Counted from the first letter of the stretch, positions 53,090 to 62,000 are shown. The stretch: DNA of 64,000 nucleotides from Thermosipho melanesiensis BI429 (GCF_000016905.1 NC_009616.1:620001-684000), one strand, 5' to 3'. The notes: generated by a model from the letters alone, not told the origin. Program-made: numbers and translations.

Positions 53090-55075
53090 TCATTTTTTCT
53101 TAAGTAAATTCAAATCTCCTAATTTTAAAAAGAGTCTATCTAGGCTTTTTAAAAAGCCTAATCTATTCATTCTAATATCATCTTGCTTTGTCATAACAAA
53201 AACATTATCAAAATAACTGTCTATATATTTTCTAAATTCCACTAAATACAAAAGTGCGGCATCAAAGCTTAAATTGTCCAATGCTTCCAAAATTCTTGGT
53301 TTTAGCTCAATGTATTTATTAAACAACTCCTTTTCTGCATTATCAAGAAACTTTGTACTATCAAACTCACATGAATCAAACTTACTTGATATATTATGTA
53401 CCCTTTCAAAACCTATTAAAAGACTTTGAAATTCTTCTTTATCAACTATATTCATTAGTGCTTGGGCTATCAATCTTCCTCTAAGTGGTCTTTTCCAAAA
53501 TCTCTTAACCGCTCTTGCTATATCATACCTTGTATTTGAGTTAAACACTTCATATCTTGCTTCAAAAAATTCAAATAACTCATTTGGTATACCTTTTCCA
53601 AAAAGCTCAGCAGAAAATTTTACCACCTCTAAAAGATCTATATCCCAGGAAAAAACATTCGGAATTTCAAATAATGTATCTACCTTTTTTCTAATTCCAA
53701 ATGGATCTTTAGAACCAGAAGGAATATTACCTACGATAAAATTCCCTACAACAGTATCTACTCTATCTGCAATTGCAACTATTGCACCAGTTATATTTTT
53801 AGGTACATCGCTGTAATGTTCTTCTATACCCAAGGCAACGTTGTAATCTTCTCCATCCTTTAAAGCATAAATTCTTCCCATTACACCTTGCAATTCTGGA
53901 AATTCATAAACTACACTAGATGCAATGTCTGCTTTGCATAAATGTGCCGTTCTTAACACTCGCTTTTTATCAGAATAATCTATTTTTAATTCTTCACATA
54001 TCTTTTCAGAAATTTTTTCAATCCTTTCTACTTTATCCATAAGGGTACCAAGGGATTTTTGAAACACTATCTCCTTAAGACTTTCATTGAAACTTTCTAA
54101 AGGAACCTTTAAATCTTTTTCATAATAGTATTTTGCATCTTCTAATCTTGCGTTTACCACTTTTTCATATCCTTTTTTAATCAAATCCACATTCCCATTT
54201 GGAGAATCAATAAAAGATAAAAATTTATTTGTAATTTTCTCGCCTTTGTAAACTGTAAATGATCTTTGGTGATGTTTTATCGTAGTTGTTATAAGTTCTT
54301 CGGGAAGTGAAAGGTATTTTTCCAGAAATCTCCCTTCAAGTAAAATAGGATATTCTGTTAACGTCACAACTTCATCTATTAACCCTTCATCAAAGCTTGT
54401 CTCATAATTTTTTAGCAATGATAAAACTTTTTCTTTTCTTTCACCATGCAAGGCTATCACTTTTAATCTTCTTAAGTTTTCCAAATAATCCTCTATGCTT
54501 TTTACCTCTACTATGTTATCATCAACAAATCTATGACCATACGTCTTGTTTGAGGCTTTAATACCAAATAACTCTATTTCCAGTATTTCTCCTTTATATA
54601 CCGATAAAATCCAATGGGGTATTCTCACAAATGAAAATTCACCATTCCCCCATTTCATAGATTTTCTAAAATTCAAACTGTAAATAATTTGTGGGATTTT
54701 CTCTTTTAAAAGTTCTTCTGTTTTTTTACCTTCTACCTTTTTACTTAAAAATACGTAATTATTTCTTATTTCAATGTCTTTAATACTTGCGTTGTTTGAC
54801 TTTAAAAAACCATTTAATGCCTTTGTTGGATTTCCATTTTCATCAAATGCCACAGTTTTTGAGGGACCTCTTTTCTCAATTGTTTTATCTTTTTGCTTTT
54901 CATCTATTTTCTTTATGAAAAAACCAAATCTTCTTGGAGCGTAAAAAACTGTTAAACCGCTATATCTCAACTCTTCTTCCTTAAAAAATTTTTCTAGCTT
55001 TTCTTCAAGCTGTAAAAGAATATTATTTACTTCTGTTGTGGGAAGTTCTTCAACCCCAATCTCAAATATATACAT
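53090..55075 (-). CDS. glyS: Glycyl-tRNA synthetase beta subunit
   Basis: The 661-residue beta subunit of the alpha2-beta2 enzyme. It begins [20 protein letters not shown] and contains the family marks EKRGPSKTVAFDENGNPTKA, ALHGERKEKVL, TEYPILLEGRF, HHQRSFTVYKG, the HD-like LRTAHLCKADIASSVVYEFP region with QGVMGRIYA, and a DPFGIRKKVDTLF segment. The C-terminal part carries a DALR-like domain. It starts one base inside the glyQ stop (TAATG). It is the partner of the gene directly upstream. Confidence 0.95.
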   Translation of the reverse strand: MYIFEIGVEELPTTEVNNILLQLEEKLEKFFKEEELRYSGLTVFYAPRRFGFFIKKIDEKQKDKTIEKRGPSKTVAFDENGNPTKALNGFLKSNNASIKDIEIRNNYVFLSKKVEGKKTEELLKEKIPQIIYSLNFRKSMKWGNGEFSFVRIPHWILSVYKGEILEIELFGIKASNKTYGHRFVDDNIVEVKSIEDYLENLRRLKVIALHGERKEKVLSLLKNYETSFDEGLIDEVVTLTEYPILLEGRFLEKYLSLPEELITTTIKHHQRSFTVYKGEKITNKFLSFIDSPNGNVDLIKKGYEKVVNARLEDAKYYYEKDLKVPLESFNESLKEIVFQKSLGTLMDKVERIEKISEKICEELKIDYSDKKRVLRTAHLCKADIASSVVYEFPELQGVMGRIYALKDGEDYNVALGIEEHYSDVPKNITGAIVAIADRVDTVVGNFIVGNIPSGSKDPFGIRKKVDTLFEIPNVFSWDIDLLEVVKFSAELFGKGIPNELFEFFEARYEVFNSNTRYDIARAVKRFWKRPLRGRLIAQALMNIVDKEEFQSLLIGFERVHNISSKFDSCEFDSTKFLDNAEKELFNKYIELKPRILEALDNLSFDAALLYLVEFRKYIDSYFDNVFVMTKQDDIRMNRLGFLKSLDRLFLKLGDLNLLKKK

Positions 55076-55926
55076 TATCTTTCACCTTCCTCGTATTCTA
55101 TAAATCTCTTTGCACACAAAGTTGCCATACTCCTAATATCTCTTATATAACTTTGTCTTTGTGCAACACTAATTGCATTCCTGGCATCCAATAGATTAAA
55201 TGTATGGGAACATTTTATTAATTGCTCATATGCAGGTAAAAATAAGTTGTTTTCTATCAAATTGTTAAATTCACTTCTGTAAATGTCATACAACTTAAAT
55301 AATTTATCCACATCTGCTTTCTCAAAGTTATAAACGGAAAACTGTCTTTCATTTTCCAAAAATAATTCACCATATTTTACATATTTGCTCCACATAACAT
55401 CAAACACGTTATCCACTCCCTGCAAATACATGGCTATCCTTTCAAGACCATAAGTTATTTCCAAAGGTATCTTTTTCAAAGGAATACCTCCAACTTGTTG
55501 AAAATAAGTAAATTGTGTGATTTCCATACCATCAAGCCAAACTTCCCAACCAATTCCCCATGCACCAAGGGTTGGAGATTCCCAATTATCCTCAACAAAC
55601 CTAATATCATGTTCCCGAGGATTTATCCCCAAGCTTTTCAAAGATTTTAAATACAGGTCCTGCGAACCCTTTGGATTAGGTTTTATTATAACCTGATACT
55701 GCAGAAATCTTTGCATCCTATTTGGATTTTCGCCATATCTTCCATCAGTTGGTCTTCTACTTGGTTGGACAAAGGCAACTTTCCAATCTCTTTGCCTTAA
55801 AACTCCAAAAAACGTTGAGGTATGAAATGTTCCTGCTCCCATTTCCATATCATATGGAAGATCAATAAAACAACCTTCGTTTGCCCAAAACTCATCTAAT
55901 TTTTTTATTATATCCTGCAAATACAC
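55075..55926 (-). CDS. glyQ: Glycyl-tRNA synthetase alpha subunit
   Basis: The catalytic alpha subunit of the heterotetrameric glycyl-tRNA synthetase. It has [55 protein letters not shown]-like, [20 protein letters not shown] and [21 protein letters not shown] motifs. The start is set at GTG 55926, which matches the normal MYLQDII start of the family and has GGAGGATG at good spacing. An ATG at 55956 is an upstream artefact. The product is 283 residues. glyS follows with one-base overlap. Confidence 0.95.
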   Translation of the reverse strand: MYLQDIIKKLDEFWANEGCFIDLPYDMEMGAGTFHTSTFFGVLRQRDWKVAFVQPSRRPTDGRYGENPNRMQRFLQYQVIIKPNPKGSQDLYLKSLKSLGINPREHDIRFVEDNWESPTLGAWGIGWEVWLDGMEITQFTYFQQVGGIPLKKIPLEITYGLERIAMYLQGVDNVFDVMWSKYVKYGELFLENERQFSVYNFEKADVDKLFKLYDIYRSEFNNLIENNLFLPAYEQLIKCSHTFNLLDARNAISVAQRQSYIRDIRSMATLCAKRFIEYEEGER

Positions 55927-55939
55927 TTTTTCATCCTCC

Positions 55940-56578
55940 TTACCTACCTGGAACATATAAGTTATACGTCTTTTTTAAATTATCAACTGTCATTTTTGTT
56001 ACATGAACAACCTTAGTTGGATGAAAAGATACACCTACTCCATAAAATAAAAGGTATACTTTTCCTGCTTTACCGACTACAATATCTGCATCAGGAGAAA
56101 TAACAATATCATAATCTGTTTTTATCCTAGGCTCTTTGAAATAATAAAATCTATACTTTGAAAGGCCGGGATAAAGTTCCCTTGAAAAATAGGTTTTCTC
56201 TCCCTTTTTTACAGTAAACCAACTAGACTCTTGCCCAACTACAAAAACCATAAAATATCCTGTTCCAGGTTCGTCTTCTATATTACTTAAAACCTGTTCC
56301 AAATCCGCACCAAAGTTTTTCAGATAATTTACAGAAAGGATATACTTATCTATCAAAGAATTAGGACCTAATTTTGAGTCTAAATCCTTCAACTTCGTCT
56401 CATAATTTTGGAGTTTACTACTCATATAACTTTTTAATGCATTGTAATCATTTAAAAGTTTTCTATACCGAAAAAAATTTCCAAATGAGAAAAATATGGT
56501 CATAACAAAAATTACGACAATAGATATGAAAAGCACAAAAGGCCATATGGATATTCTCTTTTTTCTTACCCTCATCAA
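55940..56578 (-). CDS. Unknown membrane-anchored coiled-coil protein, next to rodA
   Basis: A 212-residue protein with a basic N-terminus, a single transmembrane helix ([20 protein letters not shown], residues ~13-32), a helical stretch ([20 protein letters not shown] and [15 protein letters not shown]) and a beta-rich C-terminal domain ([40 protein letters not shown]). The order resembles MreC-like topology, but I see no clear family. It overlaps the upstream RodA/FtsW gene by four bases, so a cell-wall role is a reasonable guess. Confidence 0.6.
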   Translation of the reverse strand: MMRVRKKRISIWPFVLFISIVVIFVMTIFFSFGNFFRYRKLLNDYNALKSYMSSKLQNYETKLKDLDSKLGPNSLIDKYILSVNYLKNFGADLEQVLSNIEDEPGTGYFMVFVVGQESSWFTVKKGEKTYFSRELYPGLSKYRFYYFKEPRIKTDYDIVISPDADIVVGKAGKVYLLFYGVGVSFHPTKVVHVTKMTVDNLKKTYNLYVPGR

Positions 56579-57639
56579 ATCACCTTCCTACTTTTGTCAG
56601 CAAGCGCCATAGATTTAAGAAAAAAACCTGCCATCAAACCAAAAACAAATGTAGAAGTTCCTCCATAACTTACAAATGGCAAAGGAATCCCTGTTACCGG
56701 CATAATACCTATGTTCATACCTATATTTTCAAATACGTGAAAAACGAAAACAGCCAAAAAGCCTATAGATACCATTCTCCAAAAATCATCTTTGTAATAC
56801 CTTATTTTTGAAAAGATTCTAATTGTTATTAAAATATACAAACCTAACAATATTAAACTTCCAATAAATCCAAATTGTTCTCCAATAGCTGAAAAGATAA
56901 AATCAGTTTCCATCTTTGGCACGTAATTTCCCCTAACAGCCGGTGAGATAAGAAAACCTCTTCCAAATATTCCACCAGCTCCAACTGTATTTTTTGCCAT
57001 TATAACATTGTATGCTGCACCTTTTGCATATTTTTCTGGATTTAGAAATGATAATATCCTAGCCCTTTGATAATCTTTTAAAACGAAAAAATAAAAAATT
57101 GGCAACATGGAAATCCCGGTTCCAATTAAAGGTAGTATAATTTTTAAGGTTATACCTGAAAATACCAATAAAATAAACCAAATGAAAATATGCAACACCG
57201 TCATACCCAAATCCGGTTCTTTCAATATTAAAAGAACCGGTATTATAGTTAACACCATAGAAAAAAGAACAGATTTAATATCTTTTTTCAAAAACAAAAC
57301 ACTCAAAACCAAAACCAAACTAAGTTTAGACAACTCTGATGGTTGAAATGAAACATTTAAAAACCTAAACCATCTTACTGAACCGTATATTCTTACTCCA
57401 AAAAACAACACACTAACAAGCAGTAAAATTGATAATGTATATAGAGGAAAAATCATTTTTTTTATAAGATTTTCCTTTGTAAAATAAACAAAAAATGTTC
57501 CAAAAACTGCAATTCCATCCCAAATAACTTGTTTTAAAAAAAGCTCTTTTGAAACACTGTACAAATTAAGAAGACCAAAAATCATCAAGAAAATCGTGGA
57601 AAAAAATATCATATAATCAAAATTTTTATTCTCTCTCAC
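56575..57639 (-). CDS. RodA/FtsW-family peptidoglycan polymerase
   Basis: A 354-residue polytopic membrane protein of the SEDS family that polymerises lipid II. It has about nine to ten transmembrane segments, the conserved GSVRWFRFLNVSFQPSELSK region (near 84), GIFGRGFLISPAVRGNYVPK and the ETDFIFSAIGEQFGFIG motif (near 240), and PVTGIPLPFVSYGGTSTFVF near 315. RodA is more likely than FtsW from the surrounding genes, but I cannot separate them. The start is GTG 57639. It heads a line of four genes ending at glyS. Confidence 0.92.
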   Translation of the reverse strand: MRENKNFDYMIFFSTIFLMIFGLLNLYSVSKELFLKQVIWDGIAVFGTFFVYFTKENLIKKMIFPLYTLSILLLVSVLFFGVRIYGSVRWFRFLNVSFQPSELSKLSLVLVLSVLFLKKDIKSVLFSMVLTIIPVLLILKEPDLGMTVLHIFIWFILLVFSGITLKIILPLIGTGISMLPIFYFFVLKDYQRARILSFLNPEKYAKGAAYNVIMAKNTVGAGGIFGRGFLISPAVRGNYVPKMETDFIFSAIGEQFGFIGSLILLGLYILITIRIFSKIRYYKDDFWRMVSIGFLAVFVFHVFENIGMNIGIMPVTGIPLPFVSYGGTSTFVFGLMAGFFLKSMALADKSRKVI

Positions 57640-57697
57640 TGCTTATCACCCAAAAAATTATATCATAAAAATTAAAAGTATAAATTAAAAAAACTTA

Positions 57698-57727
57698 TTG
57701 ACATAAGAAATATAATATGTTAAAATG
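57698..57727 (+). promoter_or_regulatory. tRNA-Cys promoter
   Basis: TTGACA (57698-57703) and TAAAAT (57722-57727) are 18 bases apart, ending about 11 bases before the tRNA-Cys gene. Confidence 0.8.
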
Positions 57728-57738
57728 TGACTTGCGAG

Positions 57739-57814
57739 GCGACGTGGCCAAGCGGTCTAAGGCGGGGGTCTGCAAAATCCCTATTCGTGGGTTCAAATCC
57801 CACCGTCGCCTCCA
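57739..57814 (+). tRNA. tRNA-Cys (GCA)
   Basis: Starts GGCGACGTGGCCAAGCGG, anticodon loop CTGCAAA (GCA), T-loop TTCAAAT and encoded CCA. Confidence 0.92.
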
Positions 57815-57822
57815 AAGAAAGT

Positions 57823-57898
57823 GGGCTCGTAGCTCAGTTGGCAGAGCGTCCGGCTCATAACCGGATGGTCGGGGGTTCGATTCCTCCCGAGCCCACCA
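57823..57898 (+). tRNA. tRNA with CAT anticodon (Met elongator or Ile2)
   Basis: Starts GGGCTCGTAGCTCAGTTGG, anticodon loop CTCATAA (CAT), T-loop TTCGATT and encoded CCA. The acceptor stem equals that of tRNA-Ile (GAT). It is not an initiator (acceptor begins with a normal G-C pair). Whether it is Met or lysidine-modified Ile2 cannot be fixed from sequence alone. Confidence 0.85.
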
Positions 57899-57900
57899 GG

Positions 57901-57925
57901 AGGGAGCAAATGCTCCCTTTATTTC
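57901..57925 (+). terminator. Hairpin after the CAT tRNA
   Basis: AGGGAGCA and TGCTCCCT pair around AA, followed by TTATTTC. It separates the tRNAs from the rpsF operon, possibly partially. Confidence 0.75.
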
Positions 57926-57933
57926 TGAAATCC

Positions 57934-57980
57934 CGTTCCGCAAAATTGTTGCGGGACCAAATTTAGGCCGAGGGAGGAGG
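57934..57980 (+). promoter_or_regulatory. rpsF leader hairpin, possible S6:S18-type control element
   Basis: CCGCAA pairs with TTGCGG, followed by an AGGCCGAGGGAGGAGG region holding a CCG and the ribosome binding site. S6:S18 leader elements upstream of rpsF use a hairpin with a CCG bulge. The fit is partial, so this is a tentative call. Confidence 0.35.
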
Positions 57981-57987
57981 TGCAAAG

Positions 57988-58347
57988 ATGAGAATTTACG
58001 AAACCATGTTCATCATCAAACCAGATATTGCAGAAGAAGAAAGAGAGAAAATAGCACAAGGTGTTGTAGACTACCTAAAAGAGAAATTAGGAGCACATGT
58101 AGATAACGTAGACAGATGGGGAATTAGGAAAACGGCATATCCACTAAAAAAATACAACGAAGCAGATTACACTATTGTTTATTTCAGAGGAGAAGGATTA
58201 GACATAACAGTTTTGGAATCATACTTTAGAGTTAGACCCGAATTTTTAAGATGGCAAACGTTTAGAAGAATTGATCTTGAAAAGAAAGAAAAAAAACAAT
58301 CAAGAAAAGAAGAGGGTTCCGAAAATTCCGAGAAGGTGGAAGAGTGA
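57988..58347 (+). CDS. rpsF: Ribosomal protein S6
   Basis: A 119-residue S6. The ferredoxin-like core has MRIYETMFIIKPDIAEEERE, VDNVDRWGIRKTAYPLKKYN, ADYTIVYFRG and SYFRVRPEFLRWQTFRRID. The tail is Lys/Glu-rich. It starts ATG 57988 behind GGAGGAGGTG and is followed by ssb with a four-base overlap, then rpsR, the standard order rpsF-ssb-rpsR. Confidence 0.97.
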   Translation: MRIYETMFIIKPDIAEEEREKIAQGVVDYLKEKLGAHVDNVDRWGIRKTAYPLKKYNEADYTIVYFRGEGLDITVLESYFRVRPEFLRWQTFRRIDLEKKEKKQSRKEEGSENSEKVEE

Positions 58348-58745
58348 ATTATAACAAAGTCGTTCTTGTAGGACGACTTACAAGGGATCCGGAATCAAGA
58401 CAAACGGTAAATGGAACGCTAATTTCTACATTTACACTGGCTGTAAATAGGAGTAATAGAAATGACGATGTGGATTTTATAAGAATAGTCACGTTTAATA
58501 GATTAGCAGAGTTTGTGCAGAATTACTTAACTAAAGGTCGGTTGGTTTTGGTAGAGGGGAAGTTAAGAATTAATAGATGGCAAACAAACGACGGGCAAAA
58601 TAGAAGCACACCAGAGATATGGGCAGATCAAGTTACTTTCATGGATAGAAAGAGCGATAACTCTTTAACTGATAGTTCAAATGAAACAGTGGTAAGTTAC
58701 GATGAATTGTTTGACGACAATGAAAGTGATGAACCCCCATTTTGA
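58344..58745 (+). CDS. ssb: Single-stranded DNA-binding protein
   Basis: A 133-residue SSB with an OB fold (MNYNKVVLVGRLTRDPESRQ, LISTFTLAVNR, FIRIVTFNRLAEFVQNYLTK, GRLVLVEGKLRINRWQTNDG) and the acidic C-terminal tip DDNESDEPPF that binds partner proteins. The GTG start overlaps the rpsF stop (GTGA). The linker is short. Confidence 0.96.
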   Translation: MNYNKVVLVGRLTRDPESRQTVNGTLISTFTLAVNRSNRNDDVDFIRIVTFNRLAEFVQNYLTKGRLVLVEGKLRINRWQTNDGQNRSTPEIWADQVTFMDRKSDNSLTDSSNETVVSYDELFDDNESDEPPF

Positions 58746-58767
58746 TCTTTGAAAAAAGGAGGTAGTA

Positions 58768-58995
58768 ATGATGAAATATAGAAGAAAAAAGAAACCAAAG
58801 GTTTGTAAGCTTTGTCAATCAAAAATTGATTACGTTGACTATAAAGATGTAAAGCTATTAAGGGAATTTTTAACCGAAAAGGAAAAGATTATTCCAAGAA
58901 GGGTCACAGGGAATTGTGCAAAACATCAAAGAATGGTTAAAATAGCGATTAAAAGAGCTAGACAGATGGCGCTTTTACCTTACGTGAAGTATTGA
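58768..58995 (+). CDS. rpsR: Ribosomal protein S18
   Basis: A 75-residue S18, with [37 protein letters not shown] and [20 protein letters not shown]. It keeps the cysteine-type zinc site (C-C-C-H). The start ATG pair has AAAGGAGG. Its stop overlaps the tRNA-Thr promoter -35. Confidence 0.97.
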   Translation: MMKYRRKKKPKVCKLCQSKIDYVDYKDVKLLREFLTEKEKIIPRRVTGNCAKHQRMVKIAIKRARQMALLPYVKY

Positions 58996-59020
58996 CAGGT
59001 TCTTTGAAATAAGATATAAT
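58992..59020 (+). promoter_or_regulatory. tRNA-Thr promoter (perfect consensus)
   Basis: TTGACA (58992-58997) and TATAAT (59015-59020) are 17 bases apart. The -35 contains the rpsR stop codon (TGA 58993-58995). It probably drives tRNA-Thr, tRNA-Tyr, rpmG, tRNA-Trp and perhaps secE and the genes after. Confidence 0.88.
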
Positions 59021-59034
59021 AGAAATCGCGGCGA

Positions 59035-59110
59035 GCCAGCGTAGCTCAACCGGTAGAGCGATTGATTTGTAATCAATAGGTTGAGGGTTCGAGTCCCTCC
59101 GCTGGCTCCA
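59035..59110 (+). tRNA. tRNA-Thr (TGT)
   Basis: Starts GCCAGCGTAGCTCAACCGG, anticodon loop TTTGTAA (TGT), T-loop TTCGAGT and encoded CCA. Confidence 0.94.
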
Positions 59111-59119
59111 AGTATAGGT

Positions 59120-59206
59120 GGTGAGGTGCCCGAGTGGCCAAAGGGGGCGGACTGTAAATCCGCTGGCAGAATGCCTTCGAAGGTTCGAATCCTTCCCTCA
59201 CCACCA
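59120..59206 (+). tRNA. tRNA-Tyr (GTA)
   Basis: Starts GGTGAGGTGCCCGAGTGG, anticodon loop CTGTAAA (GTA), a long variable arm, T-loop TTCGAAT and encoded CCA. Confidence 0.93.
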
Positions 59207-59232
59207 GATTTTTTTAGTAGGAGGGAAAAGAA

Positions 59233-59382
59233 ATGAGAATACAAGTTGCCTTGAAATGTTCTGAATGTGGTAACAAAAACTATTATACGACTCGTGAAAA
59301 AAACAAAAAAGAAAAACTATCGCTCAGAAAATATTGTCCGAAATGTAATAAACATACTGTTCACAACGAAACAAAAGCTTAA
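59233..59382 (+). CDS. rpmG: Ribosomal protein L33
   Basis: A 49-residue L33: [20 protein letters not shown] then [20 protein letters not shown] and HTVHNETKA. Two CxxC pairs form the zinc ribbon (C+ form). The ATG at 59233 has GGAGGGA. It lies between tRNA-Tyr and tRNA-Trp, as in many Thermotogales and Firmicutes before secE-nusG. Confidence 0.95.
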   Translation: MRIQVALKCSECGNKNYYTTREKNKKEKLSLRKYCPKCNKHTVHNETKA

Positions 59383-59391
59383 TCCACACGC

Positions 59392-59467
59392 AGGGGCGTA
59401 GCTCAACTGGCAGAGCACCGGTCTCCAAAATCGGGTGTTGCGGGTTCAAGTCCTGCCGCCCCTGCCA
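59392..59467 (+). tRNA. tRNA-Trp (CCA)
   Basis: Starts AGGGGCGTAGCTCAACTGG, anticodon loop CTCCAAA (CCA), T-loop TTCAAGT and encoded CCA. Confidence 0.93.
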
Positions 59468-59489
59468 ATTTTTTTATGGGGGAGATAGC

Positions 59490-59678
59490 ATGGAAAAACT
59501 AAGAAAATTTTTTAGAGAAGTTAAAACGGAAATAAAGAAGACTCATTGGCCCAATAAAAAAGAGCTATGGGGAGCAACGGGTGTGGTTCTTTTCATACTT
59601 TTGGTGACTGGTGTTTACTTTTTCGTGTTAGATTTGGTATTCTCTGGTGCATTAAGTGCCCTTTTCAAGCTCTTTTAA
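59490..59678 (+). CDS. secE: Preprotein translocase subunit SecE
   Basis: A 62-residue SecE with an amphipathic helix (KFFREVKTEIKKTHWPNKKE) and one transmembrane helix (GVVLFILLVTGVYFFVLDLV). The family's conserved FFREVKxExKKxxWP motif is clear. Start ATG 59490 behind GGGGGAG. It is followed by nusG after 18 bases. Confidence 0.95.
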   Translation: MEKLRKFFREVKTEIKKTHWPNKKELWGATGVVLFILLVTGVYFFVLDLVFSGALSALFKLF

Positions 59679-59696
59679 TTTTTTGAGGTGGTATAA

Positions 59697-60767
59697 ATGA
59701 AAAAAAGATGGTATATTCTACAAGCTTTGGCAGGATACGAAACAGCTGCCAAGGGTAATTTGGAGGCAAAGATAAAAGCTCAAGGTCTTGAGCATGTTAT
59801 TTCTCGTGTTTTACTTCCTGAAGAGATTGTTATTGATGCATCGGCAAAGTCTGTTGAAAGGCATGTTGTGTCTTTAAATGCAAAAATTTATGTTTCCAAT
59901 GGAGATATAGTTAAAAAGGGAGACTCACTAGCTGAAGAACCTTCCATTAGAGCAAGAAGAGATGGAATAGTAACAGATGTAAGAAATGCTAAAAAGGTTG
60001 TTATTGAAACTGTAGACAAAAAATTTACAAAAACATATGTTATTCCTCAAAAAAATAAACCCGTCACAGGGTTAAAAGTTGGTGGTATGGTTAGACAAGG
60101 TATGCCACTTTCTTCTGATGGAGAAATCATATGCGAAATTGACGGTAAAATAATTCAAACTGAAAACATGAAAAGAATAGTAGTAAAAAATTCTTCAAAT
60201 GACCTTGATGTCTATGTTGCTCCCATCAGTACTTTTAATTCCAATGCTATTAAAAAAGGTGTCAAAATAAAAGCTGGACAGATTATTGCTGAACCGAAAA
60301 AGATTCTTGCAAAAAGTTCTGGTAGAGTGGAGATAACAGATTTTCCAACAAAAAAGGAAATTAGAATTCAAAAGGTAAAGGTTAGGAAACTATTCCCTGG
60401 TTATTTATTTGTTGAAATGATAATGAACGATGAATTCTGGCATTTTGTCAGAACTGTACCTGGTATTATTGATTTTGTATCATCTGGTGGGAGACCTTTA
60501 CCATTAAACGATAAAGAAGCAAAAGTATTGTTGAGGTTATCCGGTGAAGAAGAAATACCAAAAGAAGAAAAATCAAAAGAAGTTAAGATTGAATTTGACT
60601 TTGAAATAGGCGATTCCGTTAAAATTATCTCTGGACCATTTGAAGGTTTTGTTGGAACTGTAAAAGAAATTAATCCAGAACATAACGAATTAAAAGTAAC
60701 AGTTACAATATTTGGTAGAGAAACCCCGGTAACTGTACATACTAGTGAAGTTGAAAAGGTTGTTTAA
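59697..60767 (+). CDS. nusG: NusG transcription factor with inserted extra domain
   Basis: NusG couples RNA polymerase with Rho and the ribosome. This copy is 356 residues, compared with about 180 for E. coli. The N-terminal domain has RWYILQALAGYETAAKGNLE (residues 3-22), interrupted after about residue 50 by a long beta-rich insert (SVERHVVSLNAKIYV through about residue 225). It then resumes with KVRKLFPGYLFVEMIMNDEF and VRTVPGIIDFVSSGGRPLPL. The KOW domain is at the end: FEIGDSVKIISGPFEGFVGT. The insert is a known Thermotoga feature. Start ATG 59697. Confidence 0.95.
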   Translation: MKKRWYILQALAGYETAAKGNLEAKIKAQGLEHVISRVLLPEEIVIDASAKSVERHVVSLNAKIYVSNGDIVKKGDSLAEEPSIRARRDGIVTDVRNAKKVVIETVDKKFTKTYVIPQKNKPVTGLKVGGMVRQGMPLSSDGEIICEIDGKIIQTENMKRIVVKNSSNDLDVYVAPISTFNSNAIKKGVKIKAGQIIAEPKKILAKSSGRVEITDFPTKKEIRIQKVKVRKLFPGYLFVEMIMNDEFWHFVRTVPGIIDFVSSGGRPLPLNDKEAKVLLRLSGEEEIPKEEKSKEVKIEFDFEIGDSVKIISGPFEGFVGTVKEINPEHNELKVTVTIFGRETPVTVHTSEVEKVV

Positions 60768-60771
60768 CTTA

Positions 60772-60796
60772 GTGGGAGGGTTTACCCTATAACCAC
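60772..60796 (+). promoter_or_regulatory. rplK leader stem, candidate L1-binding operator
   Basis: GTGG and CCAC close a small structure with an inner GGGTTTACCC pairing and a purine-rich side (GTGGGAGGGTTTACCC then TATAACCAC). It lies just upstream of the rplK binding site, where L1 binds its own mRNA in other bacteria. No structure was computed. Confidence 0.55.
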
Positions 60797-60813
60797 AAAA
60801 AGGAGGTTGTATT

Positions 60814-61239
60814 ATGGCAAAAAAGGTAGTTGCACAAGTTAGGTTGCAACTTGAAGCTGGAAAAGCAACTCCAGCACCACCGGTTGGTCCTGCTTTAGGT
60901 CAACGTGGTGTAAACCTTATGGAATTTTGTAAGAAGTTTAACGCTGCAACGGCTGATAAAGCTGGTATGATTATCCCTGTAATAATCACTGTTTACGAAG
61001 ATAGGTCATTTACATTCATAACAAAAACTCCACCCGCTTCTTTCTTGTTGAAAAAAGCTGCTAAATTGAACTCTGGTTCTCAAGAACCTAAGAGAAAGAT
61101 AGTTGGAAAAGTCACGAGAGAACAAATTAAGGAAATAGCTGAAATCAAAAAAGAAGACCTAAACGCGAACGACATTGAAGCAGCTATGAAAATCATTGAA
61201 GGAACAGCAAAAAGTATGGGAATTGAGGTAGTAGACTAA
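60814..61239 (+). CDS. rplK: Ribosomal protein L11
   Basis: A 141-residue L11: [60 protein letters not shown] and [20 protein letters not shown]. The protein binds the GTPase centre of 23S rRNA. Start ATG 60814 behind AAGGAGG. It is followed by rplA after 26 bases. The start is preceded by a possible L1 operator. Confidence 0.97.
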
Positions 61240-61265
61240 TAAATTCTTAGGAAGGAGGAGGCAAA

Positions 61266-61964
61266 ATGCCGAAGCACTCCAAGAGGTATAACGAAGTTAG
61301 AAAATTGGTTGATAGAACAAAAGAGTACGATTTGAATGAAGCAGTTGATCTTGCTAAGAAAGTTGCAACTGCAAAATTTGATGAAACCGTAGAATTACAC
61401 ATAAAAACAAACATCGATTACAGAAAATCTGACCAACAAATAAGAAGTACTATTTCTTTACCACATGGTACAGGTAAAGAAGTTAGAGTTCTTGTTTTTG
61501 CAAAAGGTGAAAAAGCCGAAGAAGCTAAAAAAGCTGGCGCAGATTACGTAGGTGCGGAAGATTTAGCGGAAAAAATTCAAAAAGAAGGTTTTCTCGATTT
61601 TGACGTTGCAATCGCAACACCAGATATGATGAAAATAATAGGAAGACTTGGTAAAATTCTTGGGCCTAGAGGATTAATGCCAAATCCAAAAGCTGGAACA
61701 GTAACAAATGACGTTGCAGCTGCTGTAAAAGACTTTAAAAAAGGTAGAATGGAAATTAGAACCGATAAAACAGGCAATTTGCATATTCCAGTAGGAAAGG
61801 CATCCTTTGAAAAAGAAAAACTTACAGAAAATATTAAATCTGCCTATGAGCAAGTATTGAACTTAAAGCCTACGGGTGTTAAGGGAACATTCATAAAAAA
61901 GGTCGTTCTTTCAACAACAATGGGACCTGGAATAAAAGTAAATCCTGCAACACTTACTCAATAA
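61266..61964 (+). CDS. rplA: Ribosomal protein L1
   Basis: A 232-residue L1: [29 protein letters not shown]-like region, [40 protein letters not shown] and [14 protein letters not shown]. Besides building the L1 stalk, L1 commonly represses its own mRNA. A terminator follows directly, so the operon ends here. rplJ, rplL and rpoBC do not follow, unlike the usual order. Confidence 0.97.
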   Translation: MPKHSKRYNEVRKLVDRTKEYDLNEAVDLAKKVATAKFDETVELHIKTNIDYRKSDQQIRSTISLPHGTGKEVRVLVFAKGEKAEEAKKAGADYVGAEDLAEKIQKEGFLDFDVAIATPDMMKIIGRLGKILGPRGLMPNPKAGTVTNDVAAAVKDFKKGRMEIRTDKTGNLHIPVGKASFEKEKLTENIKSAYEQVLNLKPTGVKGTFIKKVVLSTTMGPGIKVNPATLTQ

Positions 61965-61972
61965 AAAAATTA

Positions 61973-61999
61973 AAACCCCTTTCATTGCGAAAGGGGTTT
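61973..61999 (+). terminator. Terminator after rplA
   Basis: AACCCCTTTC and GAAAGGGGTT pair around a short loop, followed by a T run. The convergent DUF368 gene ends next to it. Confidence 0.9.
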
Positions 62000-62000
62000 T

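Noticed and set aside
57695-57985. Frames over tRNA-Cys and the CAT tRNA on both strands
   Set aside because: They consist of translated tRNA sequence, a common annotation artefact.
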